Shown here piece after piece: positions 54,480-64,000 of a stretch of 64,000 nt of DNA. The notes beneath the pieces are model-generated. The model was not told the DNA's origin. It saw only the letters and a list, made by a program, of their open reading frames with translations, and made no database searches. A program made the translations under genes and the position numbers. Every line of letters begins with the position of its first letter. Position 1 is the first letter of the stretch. The DNA is from Marasmius tenuissimus (taxonomy: Eukaryota; Basidiomycota; Agaricomycetes; Agaricales; Marasmiaceae): the NCBI GenBank assembly GCA_029532415.1, contig JAQOTA010000047.1, positions 3,736,626-3,800,625 of the forward strand, in the 5' to 3' direction.

Positions 54480-55741
54480 ATGATGAGACCCATTCTTCCT
54501 TTCGTGTGGGTTCAGGTTGACTGGAAAGCTCTCGGACTAGACTAAACACCGTTCATAGAGCTTTTGGCGTCTTCGCCAGCTTCAGGGCGTCTGCATTTAC
54601 CATTTTAGGCCTGCCGGACCAGGTCACAACAAGTCAGACTGCTACAATTACCTGGTCTCGTAACATAAGCGACCCGACTAGTTTTGCTCTTGGAAAGACT
54701 GCTGGTGGACAAGTAAGCTTGATAGGAATGGCGAGTGCCTCAGACACCGAGACGCGTGGTACCATGGTAGTTGCCTTCCAGGCTCAACAGTACGTTACCG
54801 CTAGCATCTGAAAGCCCTCAAGTAGATTCAAATCCCACGTTGTAGCCCAATATCCATCGTTGCGTACGATCTCGACCAGGTCCCATTCGGTATCATTCAA
54901 GGAAACCCGAGATTCAGATTGTGCGCATATTAGTTTGCTTCTATTCTATAATTCAGTTTAATCACGCCTCGGAAAGTACGCCTTTCTTTGACGATAAACA
55001 CCCGATACCTCCGGCATTTGACTCGAGGATGATGGGGACTGCACTGCCGTAAGCCGAGTCTTTCGCTTGACTATCCCTTCTTCAACTCATTCACGCAAGG
55101 CCCTCGACCATACCGACGCCAGGCTCCAGCACAGGCTCAGTGATACCAACTGCGACGACCGTCGTCGAGCCGTAGGTCTTATCTTGAGATCACAACCAGT
55201 CGAAAAACTAAAGTTATCGCTCGCCTTGCTTCATTTCAGTGAGGTTGGACCTTCTGCTGGCAAACGTTTAAACTCGGGATCAATTGCAGCAATTGTTTTG
55301 GGCGGCCTTCTTGCTATTTCTCTTTTCCTCGTGGGATTCTGGTTCTGGAAGATAAAACGCAAGGGGATGAGTACTCCCAAGACAAAGTCATCGAGAGAGT
55401 TTGCGGACGAAGCTCAACTTTCCTCTCCAGACATTAATACACCTCGGCAGGGAACGGAACAAAGAATGGGAAGTCCGGAGCTCGAGAATTTTGAGGGTGT
55501 TACACATATTCATTCACTAGGCGCTCCCATGCAAGTGATTTCCTCTCCAGCGGCTGTCAAGCAGTATTCGGGCACCGTCACGAACCTCAGCTCAATCTCA
55601 CGTGGATCACCGGGGGACAGAGTATTTCACCATACGGATAGCGGGTGGCGACTCAGGGTCGACAACGTACTCGGAAGCAGGAGTCTAGTGGAGGTCCCTC
55701 CCACATACTCTGAGGCGGAACACAGACGAGAGAGTACGTGA
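54480..55741 (+). CDS. DSGWR/PPxY-family surface protein, copy O (intact)
   Basis: Exons 54480-54505, 54559-54789, 54846-54920 (75), 54977-55048 (72), 55100-55171 (72) and 55240-55741 sum to 978 nt (325 aa). Signal peptide MMRPILPFVAFGVFASF; ectodomain F-T-I-L-G-L-P ... I-T-W-S-R-N-I-S-D-P-T-S-F-A-L-G-K-T; I-S-I-V-A-Y-D-L-D-Q-V; T-P-F-F-D-D-K-H-P-I; stalk T-P-G-S-S-T-G-S; helix S-I-A-A-I-V-L-G-G-L-L-A-I-S-L-F-L-V-G-F; K-I-K-R-K; tail V-F-H-H-T-D-S-G-W-R-L ... V-E-V-P-P-T-Y-S-E-A followed by a short charged end. Every intron lies in phase 2. It forms a tandem pair with copy P. Confidence 0.88.
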
Positions 55742-56740
55742 ATAAGTGGGTGGTGTGCTTATTAGGTACAGATGAAGATTAAGACAATGGACTTATTATG
55801 TCGACGGGAATCAAGACGACGGTGTGGAAGAGATCCATCCGTGGCATCGAAACGACGGATGAACATGCTCTGGTGTCGTAAGGCTACATCAGTTGTCATG
55901 AGCAATGTCGTGCATCGAAGAAGGTGAGAATTGATGATGCAGGGTACTACAAAACATGCCACATGATGTACTTAGCGTCCATAATGAATAGCCCATACCG
56001 CTTCGGATCACTAGTATTGGCTAGTGAGGAAAGGAAAACCTTCAGGCGTGGATTTCACTCGGGTATAGAAGACCCGGTGCTATATGACACTCTTTGTTGG
56101 GGATGAGTCAGAAGGTATCACGGGCGTGAGCCACAGGCGCACCTGGAGACCGAATATTTCGCCGACGGGAAGGGATGATGTGGGTATCTTCACAACTATC
56201 GCAAGATCATCGATCAAATTCTCAACATTCTATATTGTCGCTAAGCCTTTGAGATCGAGGCTGGACATCCTTAGACACCCCACCCGTAGTTTTGCGACGA
56301 TCACTAATCCATAATGCATTCCAACCAATCCCGACAACGCCGTGAGAGCAAAAGTGATCTTGTGCAGCGACCACAGCCTTGAGAGCTGGGATATGAGAAT
56401 ATAGGGGTACGAGGCTTTTGCATGACTATGCTTGTTGGCCACACAAGTTGCCAAACGATAATCTCCTGAGCAAGATCCCGGCTTGGCTATATCAACGGAA
56501 ACCATCAGTTCATTATGAACAAGTACGGCACAGTCAGATTGTGGTGACTTACTGGACTGCGCTGGTGGATGAGGCAACCTCGTCGATACGCAACATGTGG
56601 TCCCCATCGTGTTCTGAGTGTCCATGCCTACGAAGCTCAGCTACAGGATCACTGAAAGAACTCCGAGTGCCTGGCGGCCCTTTATAGCGGGTGTCTCCTT
56701 GCAATTCGAGGACGTCTCTCTCCACCTTCTTGCGCGGTCC
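55742..56740. other. spacer between tandem copies O and P
   Basis: A minus-strand frame (56230-56625) has one hydrophobic stretch; its decayed relative lies upstream of copy O. Not called as a gene. Confidence 0.35.
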
Positions 56741-57990
56741 ATGATGAGAGTGTTTCAACCTTTCATTATGTGGGTCCGAGTTCAGTAGAATGTGCCCGGT
56801 CTATACTGAATATCACTTATAGAGCTTTTACCATTTGTGCCGGCTCCAAGACCTATGCATTCGCTATCGAAGGCGTGCCAACTCGCGTCACAACAAATCA
56901 AAAAGCCACAATTACCTGGTCTCGAAGACTGAGCGACCCAACTAGTTTTGCTCTCGCAAAAACCGCTTCCGCGACACAGGTTGGCGTGATAGATACAGCG
57001 TCTGTTGACGATTTCGAAAGTACTGGCACTATGGTGGCCATCTTCCAGGCTGAGCAGTATGATGATCCTCAACCCGAAAGCGCTGTAGTGCTCAACTCCC
57101 AGTTCAAAGCCCAGTATCAATTGTTGCGTACGATCTTGATCAGGTTCCATATACTGTTCTCCGTGATAAAACGAAGACCAAACCGTGAGTATGTTGGTCT
57201 ATTTTATCAACTGGATATACTTATGTCACCGACAGTGTGCCGTTCTTCGATGATGAACAACCAATTCGCCCTGCAGTATATACCCAATCATCACTCACCA
57301 CTTCGTCGCGGTAAGCTGGGCTCTCCGACTGAGAAACCGCGTCCACTGAAATCAAGTAGTGCCTCAGACACGCCCGTTTCAATATCTAGTACAGCTCCAA
57401 CAATGAGGGCCAGTGAAACCAACATTCGGTGACTATTAATCGTAACGCCAACTCGATTGATGAATTTTTACCGTATCTCTTTATCTAGGGAGACTGAATC
57501 TAGTGCGACTTTTATTCCCACCTCTAAAGCCTCTCCAATCACAACGGCAAAAAAATTGAGCTCGGGCTCAATTGCAGCAATAGTTTTGGGAAGTTTTCTT
57601 GCCATCGCCCTACTTGTTGCGGGATTTACAATCCAGAGACTAAGGCGGAGAAAAGCGTTCAGTTGTACTGGGCCAGAACCTAAGGAAAGCCTCGCCACGA
57701 ATCCTCGATTGTCCACAGCTAGGCATGCAACGGAACAAGGGGTGGTAAGTTTTTGGAGCCAGATACCGAGGAGGGCCCACACGGTCGTCCCTGAACGTAT
57801 AGTCTCTCGATCAGAAATTGCCAGCAGGCATCACAGCATCATTGGCAACCTGGAGGCGCCAAGGGACGGGGCATTTCACCTGACGGATAGTGAATGGATG
57901 TTCAGGGCCAATAGTATATCTGAAGGCAGGAACCTATCCGAGGTCCCTCCCGCATACTCTGAGGCGGGACAAAAACAAGAGACGATGTGA
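56741..57990 (+). CDS. DSGWR/PPxY-family surface protein, copy P (intact)
   Basis: Exons 56741-56769, 56823-57056, 57110-57184 (75), 57236-57310 (75), 57357-57428 (72) and 57489-57990 (502, the same length as in copy O) sum to 987 nt (328 aa). Signal peptide MMRVFQPFIIAFTIC; ectodomain F-A-I-E-G-V-P ... I-T-W-S-R-R-L-S-D-P-T-S-F-A-L-A-K-T; V-S-I-V-A-Y-D-L-D-Q-V; V-P-F-F-D-D-E-Q-P-I; Ser/Thr stalk; helix S-I-A-A-I-V-L-G-S-F-L-A-I-A-L-L-V-A-G-F; R-L-R-R-R-K; tail F-H-L-T-D-S-E-W-M ... S-E-V-P-P-A-Y-S-E-A. The G-W-R core has changed to E-W-M while P-P-A-Y is kept. Confidence 0.88.
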
Positions 57991-58984
57991 GTTGCTCGGG
58001 TTGCCGACGGACTCTGTAGATCTTATTCGAAAAATCATGATTTGAATTTTGTACTCCTAGGTCGATTCTATGTACTCCTGCAAACATATTGGAACGGTAT
58101 CTCACATAAAGACGCTAAGGATTGGAGGCTTTTGGGTATGATTTCGATTTCGGTCCTCAACAATGAGTATAAGTACTCAAAAGTGCCCGAAGCGCCCGTG
58201 TATCAGGCGGTGCCACTGCCCTTTACGGCATTGCCCGAATCAATATTTCACCTTGACCACGATCAACGCGCACAGCCAAAGCTCAAAAAGACAAAGAAAA
58301 TCGGGATCGAGACCTCCAAAAAAGCTGAGGGACCTCTTCAAACACTATTCCCGGGCCGGGCTAAGTCGTTCCCTTGTCAAGGTAGGTACATCACACTGCA
58401 CAGGACTGCGAAATCTACAGGCAGTGCAGCTGATACCGAGCCCAACGGCGCTGAGGCGACAAAGTAAATCTATAGATTTTGATCGCCACCCGCAATGGAG
58501 CGGTTCCTGTCAGGGTGCGCTGGCTTCTCCCGATGATGACCTGGCACCAGCGAGTATCCTGCGAATGGGTTTTCACAGACAATGAGTATACTATCAGCCC
58601 GGGCAACTTCTGGTCACTCTCACCTGTAATGAGCTGAGCATATTCTGAGCTGCTCGAGTAACAAATCACGCATCCTTGCCGAGGATCATATACGCTGTAT
58701 ACGAGGAGATCAGATCCAGGTTGATGAAACCGTGCGCACAACTGATGCCATCTGTCGCATGCAACGTTTCCCACAGTTATGTTTAATCGCAGGCGCTCGT
58801 CGTTTGCTGCATATTCTTGAAACGTTCTCAGGTGATAAAGCACCAGCTTGGCCAGAATCAGGATGACTTCCTTTCCCTTCGACGATCACAACCTAAACGC
58901 AGAAACTAACGATATCCAAATTGTGGCCAAGAGGATCGTTGCAATCGTTCAGGTGATTCTTCTGTGGGGACATTGGGGTAGAGA
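57991..58984. other. spacer; one Lys-rich frame
   Basis: A plus-strand frame of 141 codons (58042-58467) is Lys/Thr-rich with no known motif. An overlapping minus-strand frame is as long. Neither is called. Confidence 0.3.
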
Positions 58985-61278
58985 ATGTCAAAAGTTGAGA
59001 TGTTGGGTCTTGAGAGCATAACAGACTTTGTTGATCCTATCTTCTATGGTACGTCACAGTGCCTAACAGAAGAGCTTCAAAACTGATTGCTCAGACTCCA
59101 GGAGGACTTATTTCAATATGGTTAGCTTGAATTTCTATTGAGGAGCTGAAGTTGACCACGTTTGAATGAAGTCTGTTCGGAATCTGTATCTTACAGACAT
59201 GGACCTATGCCGTCTCTAACGATGACCGCTGGCCTCTTCGAACATTTGTGGGTTCTTTCTATCCCCATTAGCCCCACATCATCACGAACATTCCATATTC
59301 CTTCTAGGTCACCTTTCTCTTGTACGTCAATCCCTCGGGTACCTTTGAAACCGTCCCTTAGTTTTCGTCTAGCCTCGTTGTATTCGGATGCACGCTACTC
59401 GACACATTAGTTCTTCATCACTACTTTGTACGCCGCATTTTCGGTCTTATTCTAACGAGCCCTGCACTCATTCGAACACACAGGTCTTTAACTTCGGGAA
59501 CTTTTTGGAATTGACCCGGATCATACCGTACGTCGTCCAGCTCCTCAACATGCCTTTCATCGCAAATTTCGAACGATTGGCTCAAGGGAAATGACCACCT
59601 TTGTGCTATTCAACCTGATCGTAATTGTAGCGTGAGCACTCGCAATTTTGAAAATCTGAGACCCAGTCCTGACTTGTCTTTAGATGCGATCTATGTTTTG
59701 CCACCCGGGTTTGGAGATGTAAGCGTCTTTCTTCCTGTGCGTGTGTTATGTCGATAGTTGACGTCGTCAAATTTGACTCAGTACGCCGTGCGCATTGGGC
59801 CATCACTGTTGCAATCGTGAGTACGAGTACGGATGACATATCCTCAATGAATAGAACTATATCCTGTTGATAGGTCCTCACCGCCATTGGGTCGGCGAGT
59901 TCGTATCAATTCCTCCTAATACGCCTCACCGTTGCTAATGCGTTTTTGTTTGACAGTCCCAGGGCTAAGTAAGTCGAGCTTCGACGTACGGTGGCTATTC
60001 TTCCTGAACAAACCTTTTGCGCGAAGCCCTTGTACATGCACTTTTCAAGAACCCCACGTTCGAGATCATGGACACTACCGAGCGGAAGGTAAGGTTTGAT
60101 ATCAATCTTTAATCTATCTTTCTCATTATATGTCTATTTAGCTCGAAGTGTGTTTTATCAACATCTTGGCTGCAATATCGCAAAGCATATCGACAGTTGC
60201 CCTGTGGTACTCGCTGCGTGCTCATATAGAGGAGTCTCCGAGGTCTGACATAACTTGCCTCTGTTCGAGAATTGTTAATAAGACGTCGTGGTTACAGTAA
60301 CCCTCAGGCAGTTTTGAAGAGGCTTACAAACGTGATTATCAACCGGGGGGCGTTGCTGACTGTCGACCAGCTGATGGTAGCTTTCATGTTTATATATAAA
60401 CCTCAGAAATATATTGGTAAGCCTACACATTGCTTTGCACTACATGATACTTATCTAGAACCACAATCAGGGCTCCTTTTCATCAGTGTTTGGCACCTTT
60501 GTATTACATGACTATGCGTGAGTACCTTACAGTCTTTTCTCGACGACAACTTAAATTTCATCTCTTCGTGAATGTCCTCATTTTGTGAAGTCGCCACGTA
60601 CGCGCAATGCTCCTCTAAATACTCTGAATCTGGAGTGTCTCACATTCATCTAGATTAAATGCTAGACGGCCGCAACAATCGAGGACATGGGAGATCACAA
60701 GTGATTATCCGATGTCTCCAGCCCTTCTTTCACCCGGTGCCCTCGAGCACGGTTTTGACCACGAGCGACACCGACACGGAAGCAGCATGCGCATGAGAAG
60801 TAGTGCGCTGAAGATAACACCTTTCCCCTTCACGATGGATCTCAACATCCGACGCGCGAGCGCACACCCAGGGACTCCGTTGAAGTCACCTGGGACGCCC
60901 GCAACTCCGAAACGAAGGTCTATACCCAGCAAGGCCTTTGCAGCACTAAACAATTCCATGTATCGAAGAAAGGCCCGGTCAAGGAAGAGTCAACAGAAAG
61001 ATAAGATCATCGATAGCCCACCGCCTTTCTCTAAAGACCCGGAGCACGGAAATGGTGATATCTCTCTAGAACTCTTGAATAAAAAGAGTAGCAGTGGCCC
61101 AATAGAGTCGCCTGAGATTAGAGAGGAGCCAATTTCCAGCGATTCGACCCAGGTACGTTAACCCCGGTCATGTTGTGGGTGACAATTCTGACACCGATGT
61201 TCTTATCAGCCAAGGAGACTACCTCCAATTCCAATACCACCGGAAAAGAGGGATAGGATAGTCGGTATCTTGCAATGA
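58985..61278 (+). pseudogene. second DUF6534-like gene, one base missing in exon 14
   Basis: Same 17-exon plan as 48127-50339: starts 58985, 59102, 59172, 59308, 59373, 59484, 59587, 59684, 59782, 59874, 59957, 60027, 60142, 60298, 60471, 60654 and 61210. Exons 2-13 and 15 match the first gene base for base in length, including the 14- and 12-nt microexons. Exon 14 is 119 nt instead of 120, so the total is 1325 nt and the frame is lost just before A-P-F-H-Q-C-L-A-P-L-Y-Y-M-T-M. Downstream, 440 bases of cytosolic tail (M-R-S-S-A-L-K-I-T-P-F-P ...) remain fully open in the expected frame. Either a very recent null allele or an assembly/base-call error; otherwise it would encode about 441 aa. 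Confidence 0.75.
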
Positions 61279-62299
61279 CATCGTTCGTATATCTATGTTG
61301 TACTAGGGAGTGCCTCCATGCGCACTCCAACAGTAATCTATTCTCTCGCTTCTGGTCGTTGGACCTTTCCAGTCTAGAGCCGGGGTTCGTCATTGCGGCC
61401 ATCTGCCTTCTCTGCATCTGCCGACGGTTTGATAGTAACAAGTGGTCAGAATGACCGAATCATGTACGCTACTCTGCCCGGAATTACTCCAATACCTCGT
61501 ACCGGATCAAGTGGCGCAAGGTCTTCTGAATTGACTCGTGTGGCTACAGGACGTTTTCTTGTGATGCACACTCAACTAATCGAGGAGCCTTGCCTGATCA
61601 TCTCCTACATCTCAGCTTCAACTCCCGACAGCGTGTCATGGTATGAGTGTATAAAAACAGGTCCATAATTTGTATAGTTCACTAACATACGACTTGGCCA
61701 CCTCTAAAGTCCCCGGATGACCAACGAACATAGTATCGGTGCAGCCAAAAGGTTGTTATCCGAGAGCACGGATCACTCAGGTATGTCTTCGACTGGTTGG
61801 ATCAGTAAACTATGCTCACTAGATCGGCTCTCGTGTTCTGGCAGCTCCCGCTCGAGTAGCAAATTTACACGAGAGCCAGCGTCAACACAGTGAGCGTGTC
61901 ATTGTCGTTCTCGGCGGCTCAACCTGTTCTCGAACCCATACGCCCTCAGGGTCAGCCGCCGGAGCAACATCGGGTGGAGGTGTACAAGAGCTTGACATAT
62001 CCCGACGCGGAGAGGCGAAGGCACGTTTTCTTTCTGAAACTCGTATCCTGTCAACCCGTGGCTTGAACTGATGACCATTTTGTTATCTAGCATCATTGCC
62101 GGCGGCAGATAGAGAATGAGCCGAGAGCGCTCGGAACGGAAAGGGAGATCGATGGGTGAAGATAGTGAGAAGCGCGACTATCTGATTATAAACAGTTTTA
62201 TACCGTGTGCTTGATGTATCGGAATTCTCAGGGCCAGCATGTGGCGAGCGACAAAGCAAGTACGCGTACACGGTAAACCGATCACAGTGCGCCTCTCTT
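61279..62299. other. intergenic; weak ectodomain-like frame
   Basis: A plus-strand frame at 61393-61668 reads A-F-S-A-S-A-D-G-L-I-V-T-S-G-Q, loosely like the start of the family ectodomain, without a signal exon or helix. Nothing else supportable. Confidence 0.25.
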
Positions 62300-63060
62300 G
62301 GCTATCACACTGAAATGACCGTGAACTATAGCACAGGTGACCAATCGATGAGATTCGTGCGATAGTCATCGAAAAACGTACAGGATTCGCTGACCAAGAC
62401 AAACTAATTCGGTATCGAGGAAAACCCCGATTCTCATCGTGTCGACCAAAACCACACCAATGGCCACGCTTCTCCGCTCCGCTATCCATGCACCGGGGTG
62501 GCCAAGTTTCCGGATAACCTACTTATCTCAATTAGCTTCGAAGGCAATCTTATATCCCAGCGGGAAGAGCAGAGTAAGGAACGTGCTCACAACGACATCA
62601 TCACATACATCACAAGGAGCGTTTCTCTGAGAAAAGGTGTGGAGATGGTGTAGGGACTGGGTGTTCCGCTGAGATCGTAGGTCGCGTCACTTCCAGGGGT
62701 GAGTCGGAAGTTTAAGACGTTCAGAATGGGACGAGAGCGACAGTTGCCCACCATGTCTGCCCGGGTTTGTCGCACAGAGGGCGGTGAGTAAGCATCCAGT
62801 ATTAACCAGGCAGCTGTGATCATACCCAGGTGACCATGGAATATTGAGGAATGACTGTAGATACATATGAGCACCTAAACGCCAGAATGGGATCGAGATA
62901 CTGGTAGTGGGCAACTCCAACAACGGAAATTGCAGGACGATCGGACAACTGATCCCCTGGGAACTAGATATTAAGTCAACAGCCATCAAGTTCAGAGACC
63001 AAATTGTCCGAGGACAGACTCGTTTTGTGATAATTTGAGGGCAAAATACGAACAGTCGGC
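62300..63060 (-). pseudogene. decayed copy of the neighbouring F-box/LRR-type gene
   Basis: The minus strand reads N-F-R-L-T-P-G-S-D, T-F-L-T-L-L-F-P-L-G-Y-K-I-A-F-E-A-N and V-V-L-V-D-T-M. These match L-A-L-R-L-T-P-T-I-D, T-M-F-F-G-L-F-F-P-P-D-C-K-I-L-F-E-T-N and L-V-L-V-E-A-M of the gene at 63208-64000. Stops and frame changes separate the pieces. Confidence 0.65.
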
Positions 63061-63207
63061 TCATCGATCGATGTTTCTGCTCTATCATACTAATCAAAGG
63101 CGCCATTTGTCTCATGTACCAGCAATGCTACAGTTCATCAAGCAGTCAGTGACGTTGAACCAATCCATCAAGACAAAGCAAAACGTACCGGAAGCGAAAG
63201 ACACAAG

Positions 63208-64000
63208 CTACTTCTCCTTCTTCATGACCGACGCAGCCTCTGCATTCTTCCACTTGAACCTATCCTTCATTGCCTCAACCAAGACCAAACCCTTCTTCAC
63301 ATCTCTCCATTTTGTTGCCCACTCCTCCGGAACCGTTGGCTTTCCGGGTGTCCCACCCCAATTAGTTTCGAACAAGATCTTGCAATCCGGCGGAAAGAAG
63401 AGACCGAAGAACATGGTCACAGCAACATCGTTTAACGCATCACATGGAACGTTACCTGGAGAGAATGTATGAAGATGGCGGAGAGGCTGGTCGGGCTCTC
63501 CGTATACATCAAAGCCGACGTCGATTGTGGGGGTAAGTCGAAGGGCCAAGGCCTCCAGGTTGGGACAAGAGCGGGAGAAAGGGAGGATACCGGTCAGGTT
63601 GGGGCATTTGAGCATGATGTTGCTTGGTAAGCCCCGTTGTGGATCGTCGCACAGACGCAGGTGGGTGAGGTTCGGCCAAGCGACCGCCAGTTTATTTAGA
63701 TCGTCTTGTTCGATAGCGAGGGGATAGCTGTGGGTCAATGTGAGCCTTGAAATATCGGAGCAGCGTAGGACGGGTTCGATGTGCTGAAAGTGAACGACAT
63801 CGACAATGGAGAGTGCAGAGGGCTCGGATAGCTGATTTGGAGGGAAGGATTTATCGATTTCGACACTTAGCCTACGAAGAGTTTTCTCGAATCGGGAAGC
63901 CACGACCTCGAGGAGATCCTTGATTCCAGCGGGGGTCTCTCCTTCACGGGAAGTCGATGTGACTTGGAGATCGGAAAGGCGTGGCGCGCTCGTTGATTCC
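63208..64000 (-). CDS. F-box/LRR-type protein, C-terminal part (5' end outside window)
   Basis: An open frame of 264 residues enters from the right edge and ends at 63208. It contains irregular leucine-rich segments (L-T-H-L-R-L-C-D-D, L-E-A-L-A-L-R-L, L-R-H-L-H-T-F) typical of the C-terminal half of basidiomycete F-box proteins. A conserved end follows with C-K-I-L-F-E-T-N-W-G-G and a Lys-rich C-terminus. The F-box itself would lie beyond 64000, so the assignment is by style of repeat only. If correct, it is a substrate adaptor of SCF ubiquitin ligases. Confidence 0.55.
   Translation of the reverse strand, partial: ESTSAPRLSDLQVTSTSREGETPAGIKDLLEVVASRFEKTLRRLSVEIDKSFPPNQLSEPSALSIVDVVHFQHIEPVLRCSDISRLTLTHSYPLAIEQDDLNKLAVAWPNLTHLRLCDDPQRGLPSNIMLKCPNLTGILPFSRSCPNLEALALRLTPTIDVGFDVYGEPDQPLRHLHTFSPGNVPCDALNDVAVTMFFGLFFPPDCKILFETNWGGTPGKPTVPEEWATKWRDVKKGLVLVEAMKDRFKWKNAEAASVMKKEK

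Overview
The window looks like nuclear DNA of a filamentous basidiomycete, most likely an Agaricomycete. Genes are split by many introns of about 36-60 bases with GT..AG ends. They include fungal multi-pass membrane families (a DUF6534-like pair and a rhodopsin/Pth11-like gene) and an Agaricomycete-style family of single-pass surface proteins. The transposable elements are a Ty3 chromovirus, copia and hAT remnants, MITEs and solo LTRs. I cannot fix the genus.

The backbone is a birth-and-death array of one family of type I membrane proteins. Each member has a signal peptide, an Ig/Kre9-like ectodomain, a 75-nt exon carrying an I-V-x-Y-D-L motif, an FF-D-D exon, a Ser/Thr stalk, one membrane helix and a cytosolic tail. 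The tail ends in H-T-D-S-G-W-R ... P-P-x-Y-S-E-A. Complete models close in frame for three copies with the classical tail (7776-9193, 54480-55741, 56741-57990) and one with a drifted tail (45778-47046). One copy runs off the left edge (1-584) and a divergent one lacks the tail (50817-51780). At least seven others (near 1.2-3.1, 3.8, 5.4, 10.8, 12.8, 16.1 and 36.6 kb) are frameshifted, cut by transposons or incompletely readable. The tail P-P-x-Y suggests binding to WW-domain ubiquitin ligases (inference).

At 24105-36478 sits an intact 12.4-kb Ty3/Gypsy chromovirus with a 5-bp target duplication and LTRs that differ by one base. It carries a 1572-aa Gag, a 1325-aa Pol joined by an ATGA stop-start overlap, and a primer-binding site complementary to the predicted 5' end of its own transcript (self-priming type). 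Between pol and the 3' LTR it carries an antisense gene of six exons encoding 339 aa, with its own TATA box. This is the most unusual object in the window.

Other transposons are nested: a MITE with a solo LTR inside it in the gene at 16.1 kb, a solo LTR inside the terminal repeat of a hAT-bearing element (18.8-21.7 kb), a copia 3' end splitting a family gene (1.5-2.8 kb), and two more MITEs (15.4 and 23.2 kb).

The right third holds a rhodopsin-like gene (39642-40756) with a decayed paralogue (42.5-43.6 kb), two 17-exon DUF6534-like genes with 12- and 14-nt microexons (48127-50339, and 58985-61278 with one base missing), a tRNA-Thr(AGT) with an intron, and an F-box/LRR-type gene running off the right edge with a dead copy beside it.
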